Shown here: positions 35,177 through 43,419 of the stretch, in pieces
Position numbering within the stretch: position 1 is the first letter of the stretch
Layout: each line of letters opens with the position of its first letter
DNA from: Negativibacillus massiliensis
GTDB taxonomy: Bacteria; Bacillota; Clostridia; Oscillospirales; Ruminococcaceae
Reading direction: 5' to 3'
Assembly (NCBI RefSeq): GCF_900148495.1
Contig: NZ_FTRU01000008.1
Coordinates: 248,001 to 312,000, forward strand
DNA length: 64,000 nt
The notes under the pieces: generated by a model
What the model saw: only the letters and a program-made list of their open reading frames with translations
The model's database searches: none
Told to the model about the DNA's origin: nothing
Translations under genes and position numbers: made by a program

Positions 35177-35205
35177 TTGACTTTTAAATACAAAAATAGT
35201 ATACT
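35177..35205 (+). promoter_or_regulatory. Promoter of the ZIP transporter gene
   Basis: TTGACT (35177-35182), 17-base spacer, TATACT (35200-35205). Confidence 0.72.
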
Positions 35206-35253
35206 ATACACATGAATTAGCTTTAACTAACTTTAAGAAGGAGTGAATAAGAG

Positions 35254-36045
35254 ATGACACAGGCAATTTTATGGGCAATGGCAGGGACCGGATTTACATT
35301 TTTTATGACCAGCATGGGTTCTGCCACAGTATTTTTCTTTAAAAAAGAGATCAGTGCATCTATCCAGCGAATCTTTTTGGGATTTGCTGCAGGGGTGATG
35401 ATTGCAGCTTCCATCTGGAGCCTGCTGATTCCGGCAATGGAAGAAGCAAAATCTGCCGGACAGCCGGAATGGCTTGCAGCGTCAGGAGGCTTTATTCTGG
35501 GAATTGCATTTTTAATGCTGCTGGACAGTGTACTGCCACATCTTCATCCAGGAGCTAAGGAAGCAGAGGGACTTTCGGCAAACTGGAAACGAACCACCAT
35601 GCTGATGACAGCGGTTACCCTGCACAATATTCCGGAAGGAATGGCAGTGGGACTTAGTTTTGCACTGGCAGCACAAAGTGGTCAGGGTGCAGGATATGCT
35701 GCAGCGATGGCGCTGGCACTGGGAATGGGAATCCAGAATTTTCCGGAAGGCGCGGCAATCTCCCTGCCGCTTCGCCAGGAAGGAATGAGCAGAACAAAAA
35801 GTTTTGTTTATGGAATGCTTTCCGGAATTGTGGAGCCGATTTTCGGAATCTTGGTTGTGCTGATTGCCGGACAGATCGGACCGCTGATGCCATGGCTTTT
35901 GAGCTTTGCAGCAGGAGCAATGATGTATGTTGTGGTTGAGGAGCTGATTCCGGAGGCACATCTGGGAGAACACTCCAATATCGGCACACTGGGCGTCATG
36001 GGCGGATTTTTGCTGATGATGGTTCTGGATGTGGCGCTGGGATAG
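35254..36045 (+). CDS. ZIP family divalent metal transporter
   Basis: The 263-residue protein has eight hydrophobic helices and the paired metal-site motifs HNIPEGMAVGLSF (helix IV) and NFPEGAAISLPLRQEG (helix V). It is closest to the GufA/ZupT branch. ZIP proteins bring zinc, iron or manganese into the cytoplasm. The helix V site has N instead of the H found in many ZIPs. GAAGGAGTG precedes the ATG, and the gene has its own promoter. Confidence 0.9.
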   Translation: MTQAILWAMAGTGFTFFMTSMGSATVFFFKKEISASIQRIFLGFAAGVMIAASIWSLLIPAMEEAKSAGQPEWLAASGGFILGIAFLMLLDSVLPHLHPGAKEAEGLSANWKRTTMLMTAVTLHNIPEGMAVGLSFALAAQSGQGAGYAAAMALALGMGIQNFPEGAAISLPLRQEGMSRTKSFVYGMLSGIVEPIFGILVVLIAGQIGPLMPWLLSFAAGAMMYVVVEELIPEAHLGEHSNIGTLGVMGGFLLMMVLDVALG

Positions 36046-36047
36046 AT

Positions 36048-36076
36048 TTGACAGGACGGAAAAAGTGTCGTATTCT
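36048..36076 (+). promoter_or_regulatory. Promoter of the DUF1638 gene
   Basis: Consensus TTGACA (36048-36053), 17-base spacer, TATTCT (36071-36076), starting right after the ZIP stop codon. Confidence 0.72.
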
Positions 36077-36118
36077 GATATACAAATAAAATGTATACCC
36101 GAAGAGGAAGTGTTTGTG

Positions 36119-36790
36119 TTGAGGAAGATTCTTTTATCCTGTCCAACCTTACGAAATGAGCTTGAACAGGCAGTAAAAGAATCGGGATTTTCGGACCCGA
36201 TTCTTTTTTTGCCAAGACAACTGCACAATGATCCTAAAATTCTCAAATCTTACCTGCAGGAAACAATTGATCGATTAGAAAATATTGACCAGATTTTATT
36301 GTGTGTGTCTGGATGCGGGGGAGGAACAATCGGACTTTGTGCAACCAATGCAGAGCTGGTTATTCCAAGGTGCAGAGATTGTCTGGACCTTTTGCTTTCT
36401 CAGGAAGATGGAAATCTAGAGCGACCGGAAAAAGGAATCTTTGTAACCCAGAGTTGGGCAGATTATATGTTGGAATCCGAGATGAGTCTGGAACATATGA
36501 CACAAAAGCTTGGGAAAGAGCAGGCAGAACAGAAGCTGCGCGAAGTTTACCGGGGATTCGAGCGGTTTTATATTATTGATACCGGTGTTCATGATGTTGA
36601 TAAAGTTCGCATGCAGATGATGCCGCTGGTTCAGGTGCTCCACGGAACTATTTCCTGCGTACCAGGAGATTACTGGATTTTAAGAAAGATGGTATCCGGA
36701 AAAATTGATGAGGATTTTATGGTGATTTCCAAAGGACAAACGGTCAAAAAGGAAGATTTTAAAAGGTTAAACAGAGCAGAGAAGCTATGA
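36119..36790 (+). CDS. DUF1638 family protein
   Basis: The 223-residue protein has the DUF1638 features CVSGCGGGTIGL, LVIPRCRDCLDLLL, GIFVTQSWADYML and IDTGVHDV. The family occurs beside corrinoid methyltransferase systems in anaerobes, but no methyltransferase is present here and the function is unknown. The TTG at 36119 follows GAAGAGGAAG by 8 bases (GTG 36116 is an alternative). An upstream in-frame start at 36029 overlaps both the ZIP gene and the promoter. Confidence 0.8.
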   Translation: MRKILLSCPTLRNELEQAVKESGFSDPILFLPRQLHNDPKILKSYLQETIDRLENIDQILLCVSGCGGGTIGLCATNAELVIPRCRDCLDLLLSQEDGNLERPEKGIFVTQSWADYMLESEMSLEHMTQKLGKEQAEQKLREVYRGFERFYIIDTGVHDVDKVRMQMMPLVQVLHGTISCVPGDYWILRKMVSGKIDEDFMVISKGQTVKKEDFKRLNRAEKL

Positions 36791-36829
36791 TGAAACAGGG
36801 CATCATTCCAAACTATGGGAGGTTTCGAG

Positions 36830-37309
36830 ATGGAATTTTCCAATCAGTTGCTGCTTGAGTATCGGAAGCTGATGCAGACAACAAATTTACAAAAATGCTA
36901 TCAGGAGATTATCAAACTGATCAAATATATCCGTACAGAGCTTCAGAAAGAAATGTCGGACCATGATTTTATGGGGCAGGTTGTAGAGAACAGAATGGAT
37001 TTTTCTTATTTTCAGGCCACAACCCCAAAACTCAAAGAACTTGGATTAAAAGTACAGGTAGTGTTTATTCATAAAACGGGAACCTTTGAAGTTTGGATGT
37101 CAGGATATAACAGAAAAATTCAGTCGAAGTATCATCAGGCAGTTGGTTGTGTTGAATCTCCGTTTGCAAAGTGTGAAAATCTGGAAAGAAACGATTATAT
37201 TCTCCGGATACCAGTAAATAAGGAGCTGGGGGTGGACGATACCAAAAGTATCCTTGAGGTGATTCGGGCGAATATTTTCCGATTGGAAGACACTTTTCTA
37301 TGTTTATAA
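36830..37309 (+). CDS. Small conserved hypothetical protein (DUF7000-like)
   Basis: The 159-residue soluble protein has an alpha-helical first half (QKCYQEIIKLIKYIRTEL) and a beta-rich second half with SYFQATTPKL, KVQVVFIHKTGTFEVWMSGYNRKIQ. It resembles a family of uncharacterised Firmicute proteins, tentatively DUF7000. GGGAGG (36817-36822) points to ATG 36830 rather than the ATG at 36815. It lies 40 bases after the DUF1638 gene and probably shares its transcript. No function is suggested. Confidence 0.6.
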   Translation: MEFSNQLLLEYRKLMQTTNLQKCYQEIIKLIKYIRTELQKEMSDHDFMGQVVENRMDFSYFQATTPKLKELGLKVQVVFIHKTGTFEVWMSGYNRKIQSKYHQAVGCVESPFAKCENLERNDYILRIPVNKELGVDDTKSILEVIRANIFRLEDTFLCL

Positions 37310-37326
37310 TTGATTATATACAAACA

Positions 37327-37359
37327 AAAAAAGCGGTGGGTTTATCCCACCGCTTTTTT
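37327..37359. terminator. Bidirectional terminator before the IS200 element
   Basis: AAAAAAGCGGTGGG (37327-37340) and CCCACCGCTTTTTT (37346-37359) form a 14-bp stem. Its symmetry suggests it once also ended feoB, which now lies on the far side of the insertion. Confidence 0.85.
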
Positions 37360-37442
37360 TATTAGTGCTTTAGCAAAGAACTTTCGCCAATAAGCGAAAG
37401 TTCAACAACCGCCCGCTATGCGGGTGGATTAAGGCTTAAGCA

Positions 37443-37510
37443 AAGAAACATCCTTTCTGGTAAGATAGAGATTGTTCAAGCCTCTAAAAAACCAGGAAAG
37501 GATGTTTCTT
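37443..37510 (+). promoter_or_regulatory. Leader hairpin masking the tnpA ribosome site
   Basis: The arms 37443-37460 and 37492-37510 are complementary over 18 bases with one bulge. The 3' arm contains the ribosome site and ends at the tnpA ATG. Such a hairpin limits TnpA synthesis in known IS200 elements. Confidence 0.75.
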
Positions 37511-37987
37511 ATGGCAAATAGTTTAGCACATACCAAATGGGTATGCAAGTATCACATCGTTTTTACACCAAAGTACCGTCGGAAAATAATCTATAAAGAA
37601 TTGAGAAAAGATATCCAGCAAATCATAAAAGATTTGTGTAAGTGGAAAGGTGTAGAAATTATAGAAGGGCATATGATGCCGGATCATGTACATATTCTGG
37701 TAAGTATACCGCCCAAATACAGTGTATCCCAATTCATGGGATACCTCAAAGGGAAAAGTGCGATGATGATATTTGAAAGGCATGCAAACCTAAAATACAA
37801 GTTTGGGAATAGAAACTTCTGGGCAACAGGATATTATGTAAGTACAGTAGGAATCAATACTGCGACAATACAAAAATATATCCGAGAGCAAGAAAAGCAA
37901 GATCAAATAGAAGATAGTTTAAGCAAGAAGGAGTATGTAGACCCTTTCAAGGGTAGCAAGTAATCATACCACCAGAGGCTTGAACAA
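37472..37987. repeat. 14-bp inverted repeat bracketing tnpA
   Basis: TTGTTCAAGCCTCT (37472-37485) and AGAGGCTTGAACAA (37974-37987) are exact reverse complements about 490 bases apart inside the insertion sequence. Confidence 0.75.
37511..37963 (+). CDS. tnpA: IS200/IS605-family TnpA (Y1 HUH transposase)
   Basis: The 150-residue protein is the usual length of IS200 TnpA. It shows the HUH motif H59-V-H61 in PDHVHILVSIPP and the helix TIQKYIREQ with the probable catalytic Y123. It cuts and joins single-stranded DNA at the hairpin ends. An upstream in-frame start at 37472 lies inside the leader hairpin and is rejected. It looks intact, so the element may still move. Confidence 0.93.
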   Translation: MANSLAHTKWVCKYHIVFTPKYRRKIIYKELRKDIQQIIKDLCKWKGVEIIEGHMMPDHVHILVSIPPKYSVSQFMGYLKGKSAMMIFERHANLKYKFGNRNFWATGYYVSTVGINTATIQKYIREQEKQDQIEDSLSKKEYVDPFKGSK

Positions 37988-38079
37988 AGTGAAAGCCAGC
38001 GTCATTTAGGCGCTGGCTTTTATCACGGCCTTATAGGCCGCTCGTCATGCCACCCCTCTTAGGGGTGGTCATGACTTTA

Positions 38080-40092
38080 TTAAAAGATCAGAGAACCAAC
38101 CTGGAAGATCACAAGCGCTGCAAGATAAGCAACCAAAGTCTGGTATGCAGCAGTGAGCAGAGCTTCTTTCATAGAACCAAGTTCTCTCTTGGAAGCAGCA
38201 AAAGCAGCTACACAAGGCATATACAAAATGGTGAAAGCAAGGAAGCTGAATGCACTCAGTGGAGAGAACATCTGGGTCAGCATCGCGCTCAGCTGTGCGT
38301 CACTGGAAGCTCCGGTCAGGATAGTGAGGGTGCTGACAACCGACTCTTTCGCAGTAAATCCAGTGATGAGAGCGGTGGATGCACGCCAATCATTAAATCC
38401 AATTGGTGCAAAAGCAGGAGCAATGATCGAGCCAATCGAAGCGAGAATGCTGTTTGCACTGTCAGCGACCATGTTCAGTCTCCAGTCGAAACTCTGCAGG
38501 AACCAGATAACGATAGAGGCAATAAAGATGATGGTAAACGCTTTGTGCAGGAAATCTTTTCCTTTTTCCCACATGTGAAGCAAAACGCTTTTAGCATCTG
38601 GAAGACGATAAGCAGGAAGTTCCATGACAAATGGAACAGAATTTCCCTGGAAGATGGTGTTCTTTAGCAACAGTCCGGACAGGATAGCAACCACAATACC
38701 CAGAACATACAGGGAAACCATAACCAGAGCAGCATGGTTCGGGAAAAATGACGCGGTAATCATGCCATAGATTGGAAGTTTTGCGCTGCACGACATGAAC
38801 GGAGTGAGCACAATAGTCATCTTGCGGTCACGGTCACTGGAAAGGGTTCGGGTTGCCATGATGGCAGGAACGCTGCATCCAAAACCGATCAGCATTGGGA
38901 CAAAGGAACGTCCCGACAGACCAATTTTTCGCAGCAGCTTATCCATAACAAACGCAACACGCGCCATGTATCCGCTGTCTTCCAGCAGAGAAAGGAAGAA
39001 GAACAGCAAAACGATGATTGGAAGGAAGGAAAGAACACTTCCAACACCGGCGCAGACGCCGTTGATAATCAGGGAGTGAAGCCATGGGGTAACGTCAGCT
39101 GCAATGAGGACATTGGAGAGCATTGCAGTGAAGCGGTCAATCCATGCACTCAAAAGATCCTGTAAAGGAGCACCGATGACCGAGAAGGTCAGCCAGAATA
39201 TGGTCATCATGATGAGCAGGAAGATCGGGATTCCCAGATATTTATGGGTGAGGAAGCGGTCGATCTTTTCCGAACGCTGCTGTTCCCGGGTTTCCTGATG
39301 TTTTACTACACATTCTGCGCACAGTGCTTCTATGTAGGTGTATCGCATATCGGCCAGCGCAGCTTCACGGTCGGTGCCGAGATTTTCTTCCATCTGTTCT
39401 ACAATGTGGTCGATGATATGGATATCGCTCATATCAAGGTCAAGAGCTTTAAACATCGGTTCGTCGCCTTCGACCAGTTTGGTAGCGGCAAATCGGGTTG
39501 GATAACCTGCGGCCTCTGCATGGTCTTCGATGATATGTGCAATCGAATGGATAGCACGATGTACCTCTCCCTGGCAGAAATCCAGCTTTTGGGTCGGTTT
39601 TTTCTGCTTAATGGTTTTAACCACAACATCCAGCAGGTCTGCGATTCCTTCACCTTTGGAAGCGGAAATCGGAATAACCGGAATACCTAAGCGTTCGGAA
39701 AGCTTTTTGACGTGGATGGTGTTGCCGCTTGCGCGGACTTCGTCCATCATATTTAACGCCAGAATCATCGGGATATTCAGTTCCATCATCTGAAGGGTCA
39801 GATACAGGTTTCGTTCCAGATTGGTGGCATCCACAATATTAATGATGGCATCCGGATGTTCCTTTACCAGAAAGTCACGGGTGACCACCTCTTCTGCAGT
39901 GTAAGGAGATAAGGAATAGATGCCGGGAAGATCCACCAGAACGGCTTCCTTGTACTTTTTGATGCTGCCCTCTTTTTTCTCGACGGTAACACCCGGGAAG
40001 TTTCCAACATGCTGGTTACTTCCAGTCAAAGCATTGAACAGGGTGGTTTTTCCACAGTTCTGATTGCCGGCAAGCGCGATCAAGTGGCTCAT
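38080..40092 (-). CDS. feoB: Ferrous iron transporter FeoB
   Basis: The 670-residue protein has an N-terminal GTPase domain (G1 GNQNCGKTTLFN, G3 DLPGIYS, G4 LNMMDE), a helical spacer domain, and a membrane part with two Gate domains (GFGCSVPAIMATRTL; FTAKESVVSTLTIL). It imports Fe2+ under anoxic conditions. The start overlaps the feoA stop (ATGA). An IS200-type element begins directly after its stop codon, so the gene is intact but its original terminator region was displaced. Confidence 0.95.
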   Translation of the reverse strand: MSHLIALAGNQNCGKTTLFNALTGSNQHVGNFPGVTVEKKEGSIKKYKEAVLVDLPGIYSLSPYTAEEVVTRDFLVKEHPDAIINIVDATNLERNLYLTLQMMELNIPMILALNMMDEVRASGNTIHVKKLSERLGIPVIPISASKGEGIADLLDVVVKTIKQKKPTQKLDFCQGEVHRAIHSIAHIIEDHAEAAGYPTRFAATKLVEGDEPMFKALDLDMSDIHIIDHIVEQMEENLGTDREAALADMRYTYIEALCAECVVKHQETREQQRSEKIDRFLTHKYLGIPIFLLIMMTIFWLTFSVIGAPLQDLLSAWIDRFTAMLSNVLIAADVTPWLHSLIINGVCAGVGSVLSFLPIIVLLFFFLSLLEDSGYMARVAFVMDKLLRKIGLSGRSFVPMLIGFGCSVPAIMATRTLSSDRDRKMTIVLTPFMSCSAKLPIYGMITASFFPNHAALVMVSLYVLGIVVAILSGLLLKNTIFQGNSVPFVMELPAYRLPDAKSVLLHMWEKGKDFLHKAFTIIFIASIVIWFLQSFDWRLNMVADSANSILASIGSIIAPAFAPIGFNDWRASTALITGFTAKESVVSTLTILTGASSDAQLSAMLTQMFSPLSAFSFLAFTILYMPCVAAFAASKRELGSMKEALLTAAYQTLVAYLAALVIFQVGSLIF

Positions 40093-40319
40093 CGTGTTAC
40101 CTCCTCAATTTCAATGTTGGATGCATCCTCTGCACGGATGGTCAAAACATATCCGCGAAGGAAAAGTTCGATTGGATCTCCCATCGGAGCGACCTTTCGA
40201 ACCTGAATTTTTGTTTTTGGGGTAAGCCCCATGTCCAGAAGTCTTCTGCGCAAAGCGCCCTGACCACCAACAACGGTGATGGTGCCGCCTTCTCCTGGTT
40301 TTAAGTGATCTAATGTCAT
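40089..40319 (-). CDS. feoA: Ferrous iron transport protein FeoA
   Basis: The 76-residue SH3-like protein has the FeoA core LRRRLLDMGLTPKTKIQVRK and GDPIELFLRGYVLTIR. It assists FeoB. It is first in the feoAB operon; a promoter lies at 40411-40439 with a DtxR-type box just downstream. Confidence 0.93.
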   Translation of the reverse strand: MTLDHLKPGEGGTITVVGGQGALRRRLLDMGLTPKTKIQVRKVAPMGDPIELFLRGYVLTIRAEDASNIEIEEVTR

Positions 40320-40340
40320 AGCACTGCCTCCATGAAATGA

Positions 40341-40380
40341 ATGTTTATGCGTTTAAAATGAAAAATAACAGCATAAACAT
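40341..40380. promoter_or_regulatory. 10-bp inverted repeat in the feoAB leader
   Basis: ATGTTTATGC (40341-40350) and GCATAAACAT (40371-40380) are exact reverse complements with a 20-base spacer. They lie between the promoter and feoA, so they could be a second operator or a leader hairpin. Confidence 0.5.
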
Positions 40381-40389
40381 GGGATTTTT

Positions 40390-40439
40390 AATAAGTTAGC
40401 CTACGCTTACATTTTACTCGTCAAGGAAAAAGTTGTCAA
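40390..40439 (-). promoter_or_regulatory. feoAB promoter with DtxR/IdeR-like iron box
   Basis: On the minus strand TTGACA (40439-40434) and TAAAAT (40416-40411) are 17 bases apart. Around the start point, minus-strand GTAGGCTAACTTAT (about 40404-40391) matches 11 of 14 positions of the half-overlapping DtxR core TTAGGCTAACCTAA. A DtxR-family repressor would switch feoAB off when iron is ample. Confidence 0.62.
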
Positions 40440-40580
40440 TAGCTAACGCGGCAGGAACCTCTATTTTTATGTTATGAACAGAAAAAGAAAAAACGGTGAA
40501 AAGAATTCTGGAATTTCTGTAAAAATAGATAATTAAAAAAGAAAAATTTATCTTAAATTTATGAAAAACATGAGAAGCTC

Positions 40581-40609
40581 TTGCACCTTTTTCGGAAAAG
40601 ATGTTTAAT
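40581..40609 (+). promoter_or_regulatory. Promoter of the Enzyme I-like gene
   Basis: TTGCAC (40581-40586), 17-base spacer, TTTAAT (40604-40609). Confidence 0.6.
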
Positions 40610-40672
40610 AAGAGCATGGCAGGATCGAAGATTTGACAGAATTCGAGGAGAAAAAAGGGGGGAAAAGAAGGA

Positions 40673-42310
40673 ATGTTGACTGCTCAGGGAATTGGAGTTT
40701 TTGCTGATATTGTAATTGGTCAGTTGGTTTTTTATGAGAGACAGATATTCAAGGTTCATAAGGAACAGGTTGAGGACATCACCAGAGAAATGATGCGTTT
40801 TCGTGAAGCGAAAGAACAGGCAGTTCGCCAGGTTCATATTTTGCACCAGACAGCTCTGCGGGAAGTTTCTCAGGAAAATGCAGCGATCTTTCAGGCGCAT
40901 CACATGCTGCTGGAGGATATGGACTTTAACGGGTATGTTCTGGATGTCATTCAAAATCAGCATGTCAATGCAGAATATGCAGTAAATCAGGCAGCTAACA
41001 CCTTCTGCGAACTTTTTTCCAGCATCGAAGACCCCTATTTAAAGCAGCGTGCGGCAGATATCCGGGATATCTCTCAGCGGCTGCTTACCATCTTAACCTA
41101 TGGGGAAACAAAACATTTTCAACCTTCGCAGCCGTCTATTCTGGTAGCGGATGAACTGGTGCCCAGTGAAGTCATGCAGATTCCGCGGGATAAGGTTCTG
41201 GCAATCGTTATGCAGTTTGGCGCAGAGACTTCTCACAGCGCAATCATCATCAAAGACCGAAACATCCCAACCATTTTAAGGGTGGGTATGGATGTTAAGA
41301 AAGAATATCAGGGACACCTTGCTGCGGTAGACAGCTATTCCGGACACCTTTATATCGATCCGGATGAGGATACACTCAACCGCCTGAAGGAGAAAAAACG
41401 TCGGGAAGAAGAAAAACGGAAGGGTCTTTCCTACCTGATCGGAAAAGAAAGCCGTACAATCGATGGAAGAGAACTGGATATTTTTGCGAATATTACAGAA
41501 CCTTTGGATATCGAACAGGTACTGCGCAGTGATGCTGCCGGAATTGGTCTGATGCGAAGCGAATTCTTATATCTCAAACGTGATGATCTGCCAAGTGAAG
41601 AGGAACAAATCAACGCATATCGTGAAGTGATTCGTCGAATGGACGGAAGGATAACGATAATCCGTACACTTGATTTTGGTGCAAGGAAGATGATCGATCT
41701 GTCCCGTCGACATCCGGACGCAAACCCGGCACTGGGATTCCGTTCTATCCGAATCTGTCTTGCGATGCCGGAAATGTTCTGTACCCAGCTTCGTGCCATT
41801 TATCGTGCTGCCTGTTATGGACCGGTGGGAATCCAGTTCCCGATGGTGGACAGTGTAGAGACACTCGAAGAAATTTTAGGCTATGTTAAACAGGTAAAGG
41901 CACAGCTGAAGGAAGCGAAAAAGGAATTTAATCCGGATGTCAAGATTGGGCTGATTATCGAAACACCAGCGTCTGTTATCTTGAGTCGGGAACTTGCTAA
42001 AAAGGTAGACTTTTTCCATGTCGATACCAACGACCTGATTCAGTATGCACTGGCAGTTGACCGCCAGAACCCGAGGGTCAACGATTACTATAATACTCGT
42101 CATCCGGCGGTTTTGAGGATGATCGAAATGGTCACCCAAAATGCGCATCAGGAGGGAATTAAGGTTACGGTAAGCGGAGACATGGCAGGAGATCCAAAAT
42201 TGACAGAATGGTTCCTTCGTACCGGAGTGGATCATATCAGTGTTTCGGCAGCCAATATTCTTCCATTAAAACAGAAGATTCGTGAAATGGATTTGAGCGA
42301 AGAAACATAA
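40673..42310 (+). CDS. Divergent Enzyme I-like PEP phosphotransferase, catalytic Cys replaced
   Basis: The 545-residue protein is homologous to Enzyme I over its length. The phospho-histidine motif is kept as GAETSHSAIIIKDRNIPTIL, and the PEP-site residues appear in GIGLMRSEFLYL, TLDFGARK and GLIIETPAS. The proton-donor cysteine motif GMCGE is replaced by TVSGDMAGD (Ser for Cys), and TNDLTQY reads TNDLIQY. With a normal ptsI at 29689, this copy is probably a regulatory or specialised paralogue rather than the sugar PTS enzyme. It is alone on its transcript. GGGGGGA precedes the ATG. Confidence 0.85.
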   Translation: MLTAQGIGVFADIVIGQLVFYERQIFKVHKEQVEDITREMMRFREAKEQAVRQVHILHQTALREVSQENAAIFQAHHMLLEDMDFNGYVLDVIQNQHVNAEYAVNQAANTFCELFSSIEDPYLKQRAADIRDISQRLLTILTYGETKHFQPSQPSILVADELVPSEVMQIPRDKVLAIVMQFGAETSHSAIIIKDRNIPTILRVGMDVKKEYQGHLAAVDSYSGHLYIDPDEDTLNRLKEKKRREEEKRKGLSYLIGKESRTIDGRELDIFANITEPLDIEQVLRSDAAGIGLMRSEFLYLKRDDLPSEEEQINAYREVIRRMDGRITIIRTLDFGARKMIDLSRRHPDANPALGFRSIRICLAMPEMFCTQLRAIYRAACYGPVGIQFPMVDSVETLEEILGYVKQVKAQLKEAKKEFNPDVKIGLIIETPASVILSRELAKKVDFFHVDTNDLIQYALAVDRQNPRVNDYYNTRHPAVLRMIEMVTQNAHQEGIKVTVSGDMAGDPKLTEWFLRTGVDHISVSAANILPLKQKIREMDLSEET

Positions 42311-42339
42311 GAAAAAGGGAAACGGTAATTCATGTAACA

Positions 42340-42361
42340 AAACACAGATTAATCTGTGTTT
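42340..42361. promoter_or_regulatory. 22-bp perfect palindrome upstream of the dipeptidase
   Basis: AAACACAGATT (42340-42350) is followed directly by AATCTGTGTTT (42351-42361). There is no clean T-tract, so it may be an operator for the dipeptidase or a weak terminator for the Enzyme I-like gene. Confidence 0.5.
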
Positions 42362-42388
42362 GAATAAATATTTTTGGAGGGAAACAAC

Positions 42389-43372
42389 TTGAAATTTATT
42401 GACATGCATTGTGATACCCTGCTGGGTACCGCCTATGGAGAAAAAATTGATCTGAATGAAAACAACAAGGCAGTAGACTTTAAGCGTTTAAAATCGATTG
42501 GATTTTCTGCGCAGTTTTACGCAATGTGCCTGATGCCGGAAAAACATTTTCTGGACAAAGGCCTTACAAAACCAAGCGATGCTGATTTTATGGATGCACT
42601 TTCTACCTGCTTCTATGAGAACCTCAAAAAATACAGCGATGTAGCGGCATTTGCCGGAAATAAAGAGGATCTTCTGCGCAACGAAAAAGAAGGTAAGATT
42701 TCCTGCTTCCTGACAGCAGAAGATGGCAATGGAATCAACGGCAGCCTTGAGGGCTTAGAAAAAATGTACAAAATGGGCATCCGTCTGATTTCCATTACAT
42801 GGAATGAAGAAAACTGCCTGGGTTATCCAAACTCGTTTGATCCTCAAAAGATGTCTTTGGGACTCAAACCATTTGGTATGGAAATGATCGATGCTATGAA
42901 CCGTATGGGTGTTATTGTGGACGTTTCCCATCTGTCGGATGGCGGCTTCTGGGATGTTGTCCGCATCTGTAAGGAAAATCATAAACCATTTGTTGCATCT
43001 CACTCCAACTCCCGTGCAATGACACCACATTCCAGAAACATGACCGATGACATGATTCGTGCTCTGTCTGAAGCAGGCGGTGCAATGGGACTTAACTTCA
43101 GCCCTCGCTTCCTCTCACCAGACATTCAGTCCCGTGAAAGCCGAATCGACGATATGGTTCGCCACATGAAACATATCTATCAGGTCGGCGGTATCGAATG
43201 TATGGCACTGGGCGGTGACCTTGACGGAATCAGCGGAGATCTGGAAATCGACTCGGTGGATAAGATGGTATGGCTGATGGAGCGCCTGCACAAAGAAGGC
43301 TTTACCGAAAGTCAGCTGGATAAGATCGCGTACGATAACGTATTCCGCGTAATCGGAGAAACCTTGAAATAG
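42389..43372 (+). CDS. Membrane dipeptidase (peptidase M19)
   Basis: The 327-residue protein has the M19 zinc ligands: DMHCDT at the N-terminus, a bridging Glu in TAEDGNGI, and the histidines in VDVSHLSD and ASHSNSRA. LGGDLDGI follows. It hydrolyses dipeptides; bacterial members often act on L-D or D-containing dipeptides. GGAGG (42376-42380) is 8 bases before the TTG at 42389. No signal peptide is present, so it is cytoplasmic. Confidence 0.92.
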   Translation: MKFIDMHCDTLLGTAYGEKIDLNENNKAVDFKRLKSIGFSAQFYAMCLMPEKHFLDKGLTKPSDADFMDALSTCFYENLKKYSDVAAFAGNKEDLLRNEKEGKISCFLTAEDGNGINGSLEGLEKMYKMGIRLISITWNEENCLGYPNSFDPQKMSLGLKPFGMEMIDAMNRMGVIVDVSHLSDGGFWDVVRICKENHKPFVASHSNSRAMTPHSRNMTDDMIRALSEAGGAMGLNFSPRFLSPDIQSRESRIDDMVRHMKHIYQVGGIECMALGGDLDGISGDLEIDSVDKMVWLMERLHKEGFTESQLDKIAYDNVFRVIGETLK

Positions 43373-43373
43373 A

Positions 43374-43404
43374 AAAAAGAGGGTCTGGAAAGACCCTCTT
43401 TTTG
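43374..43404. terminator. Bidirectional terminator after the dipeptidase gene
   Basis: AAAAAAGAGGGTCT and AGACCCTCTTTTTG around a GGAA loop; it also faces the converging yjdF gene. Confidence 0.85.
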
Positions 43405-43419
43405 TTTAGCGCAGGTGGA

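Larger units (their letters stand above)
37366..38074 (+). mobile_element. IS200-type insertion sequence
   Basis: About 0.7 kb with a single tnpA and no tnpB. Left-end hairpins are GAACTTTCGC/GCGAAAGTTC (37378-37403) and CCGCCCGC-TAT-GCGGGTGG (37409-37427). Right-end hairpins are GCCAGCG/CGCTGGC (near 37994-38016) and CCACCCCT-CTT-AGGGGTGG (38050-38068). IS200 elements have subterminal hairpins instead of terminal inverted repeats. Exact ends are approximate; the right end lies within about 10 bases of the feoB stop codon. Confidence 0.82.

Noticed and set aside
36029-36118. N-terminal extension of the DUF1638 protein
   Set aside because: It would overlap the ZIP gene end and contain the promoter TTGACA-17-TATTCT. 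The ribosome site favours the TTG at 36119.
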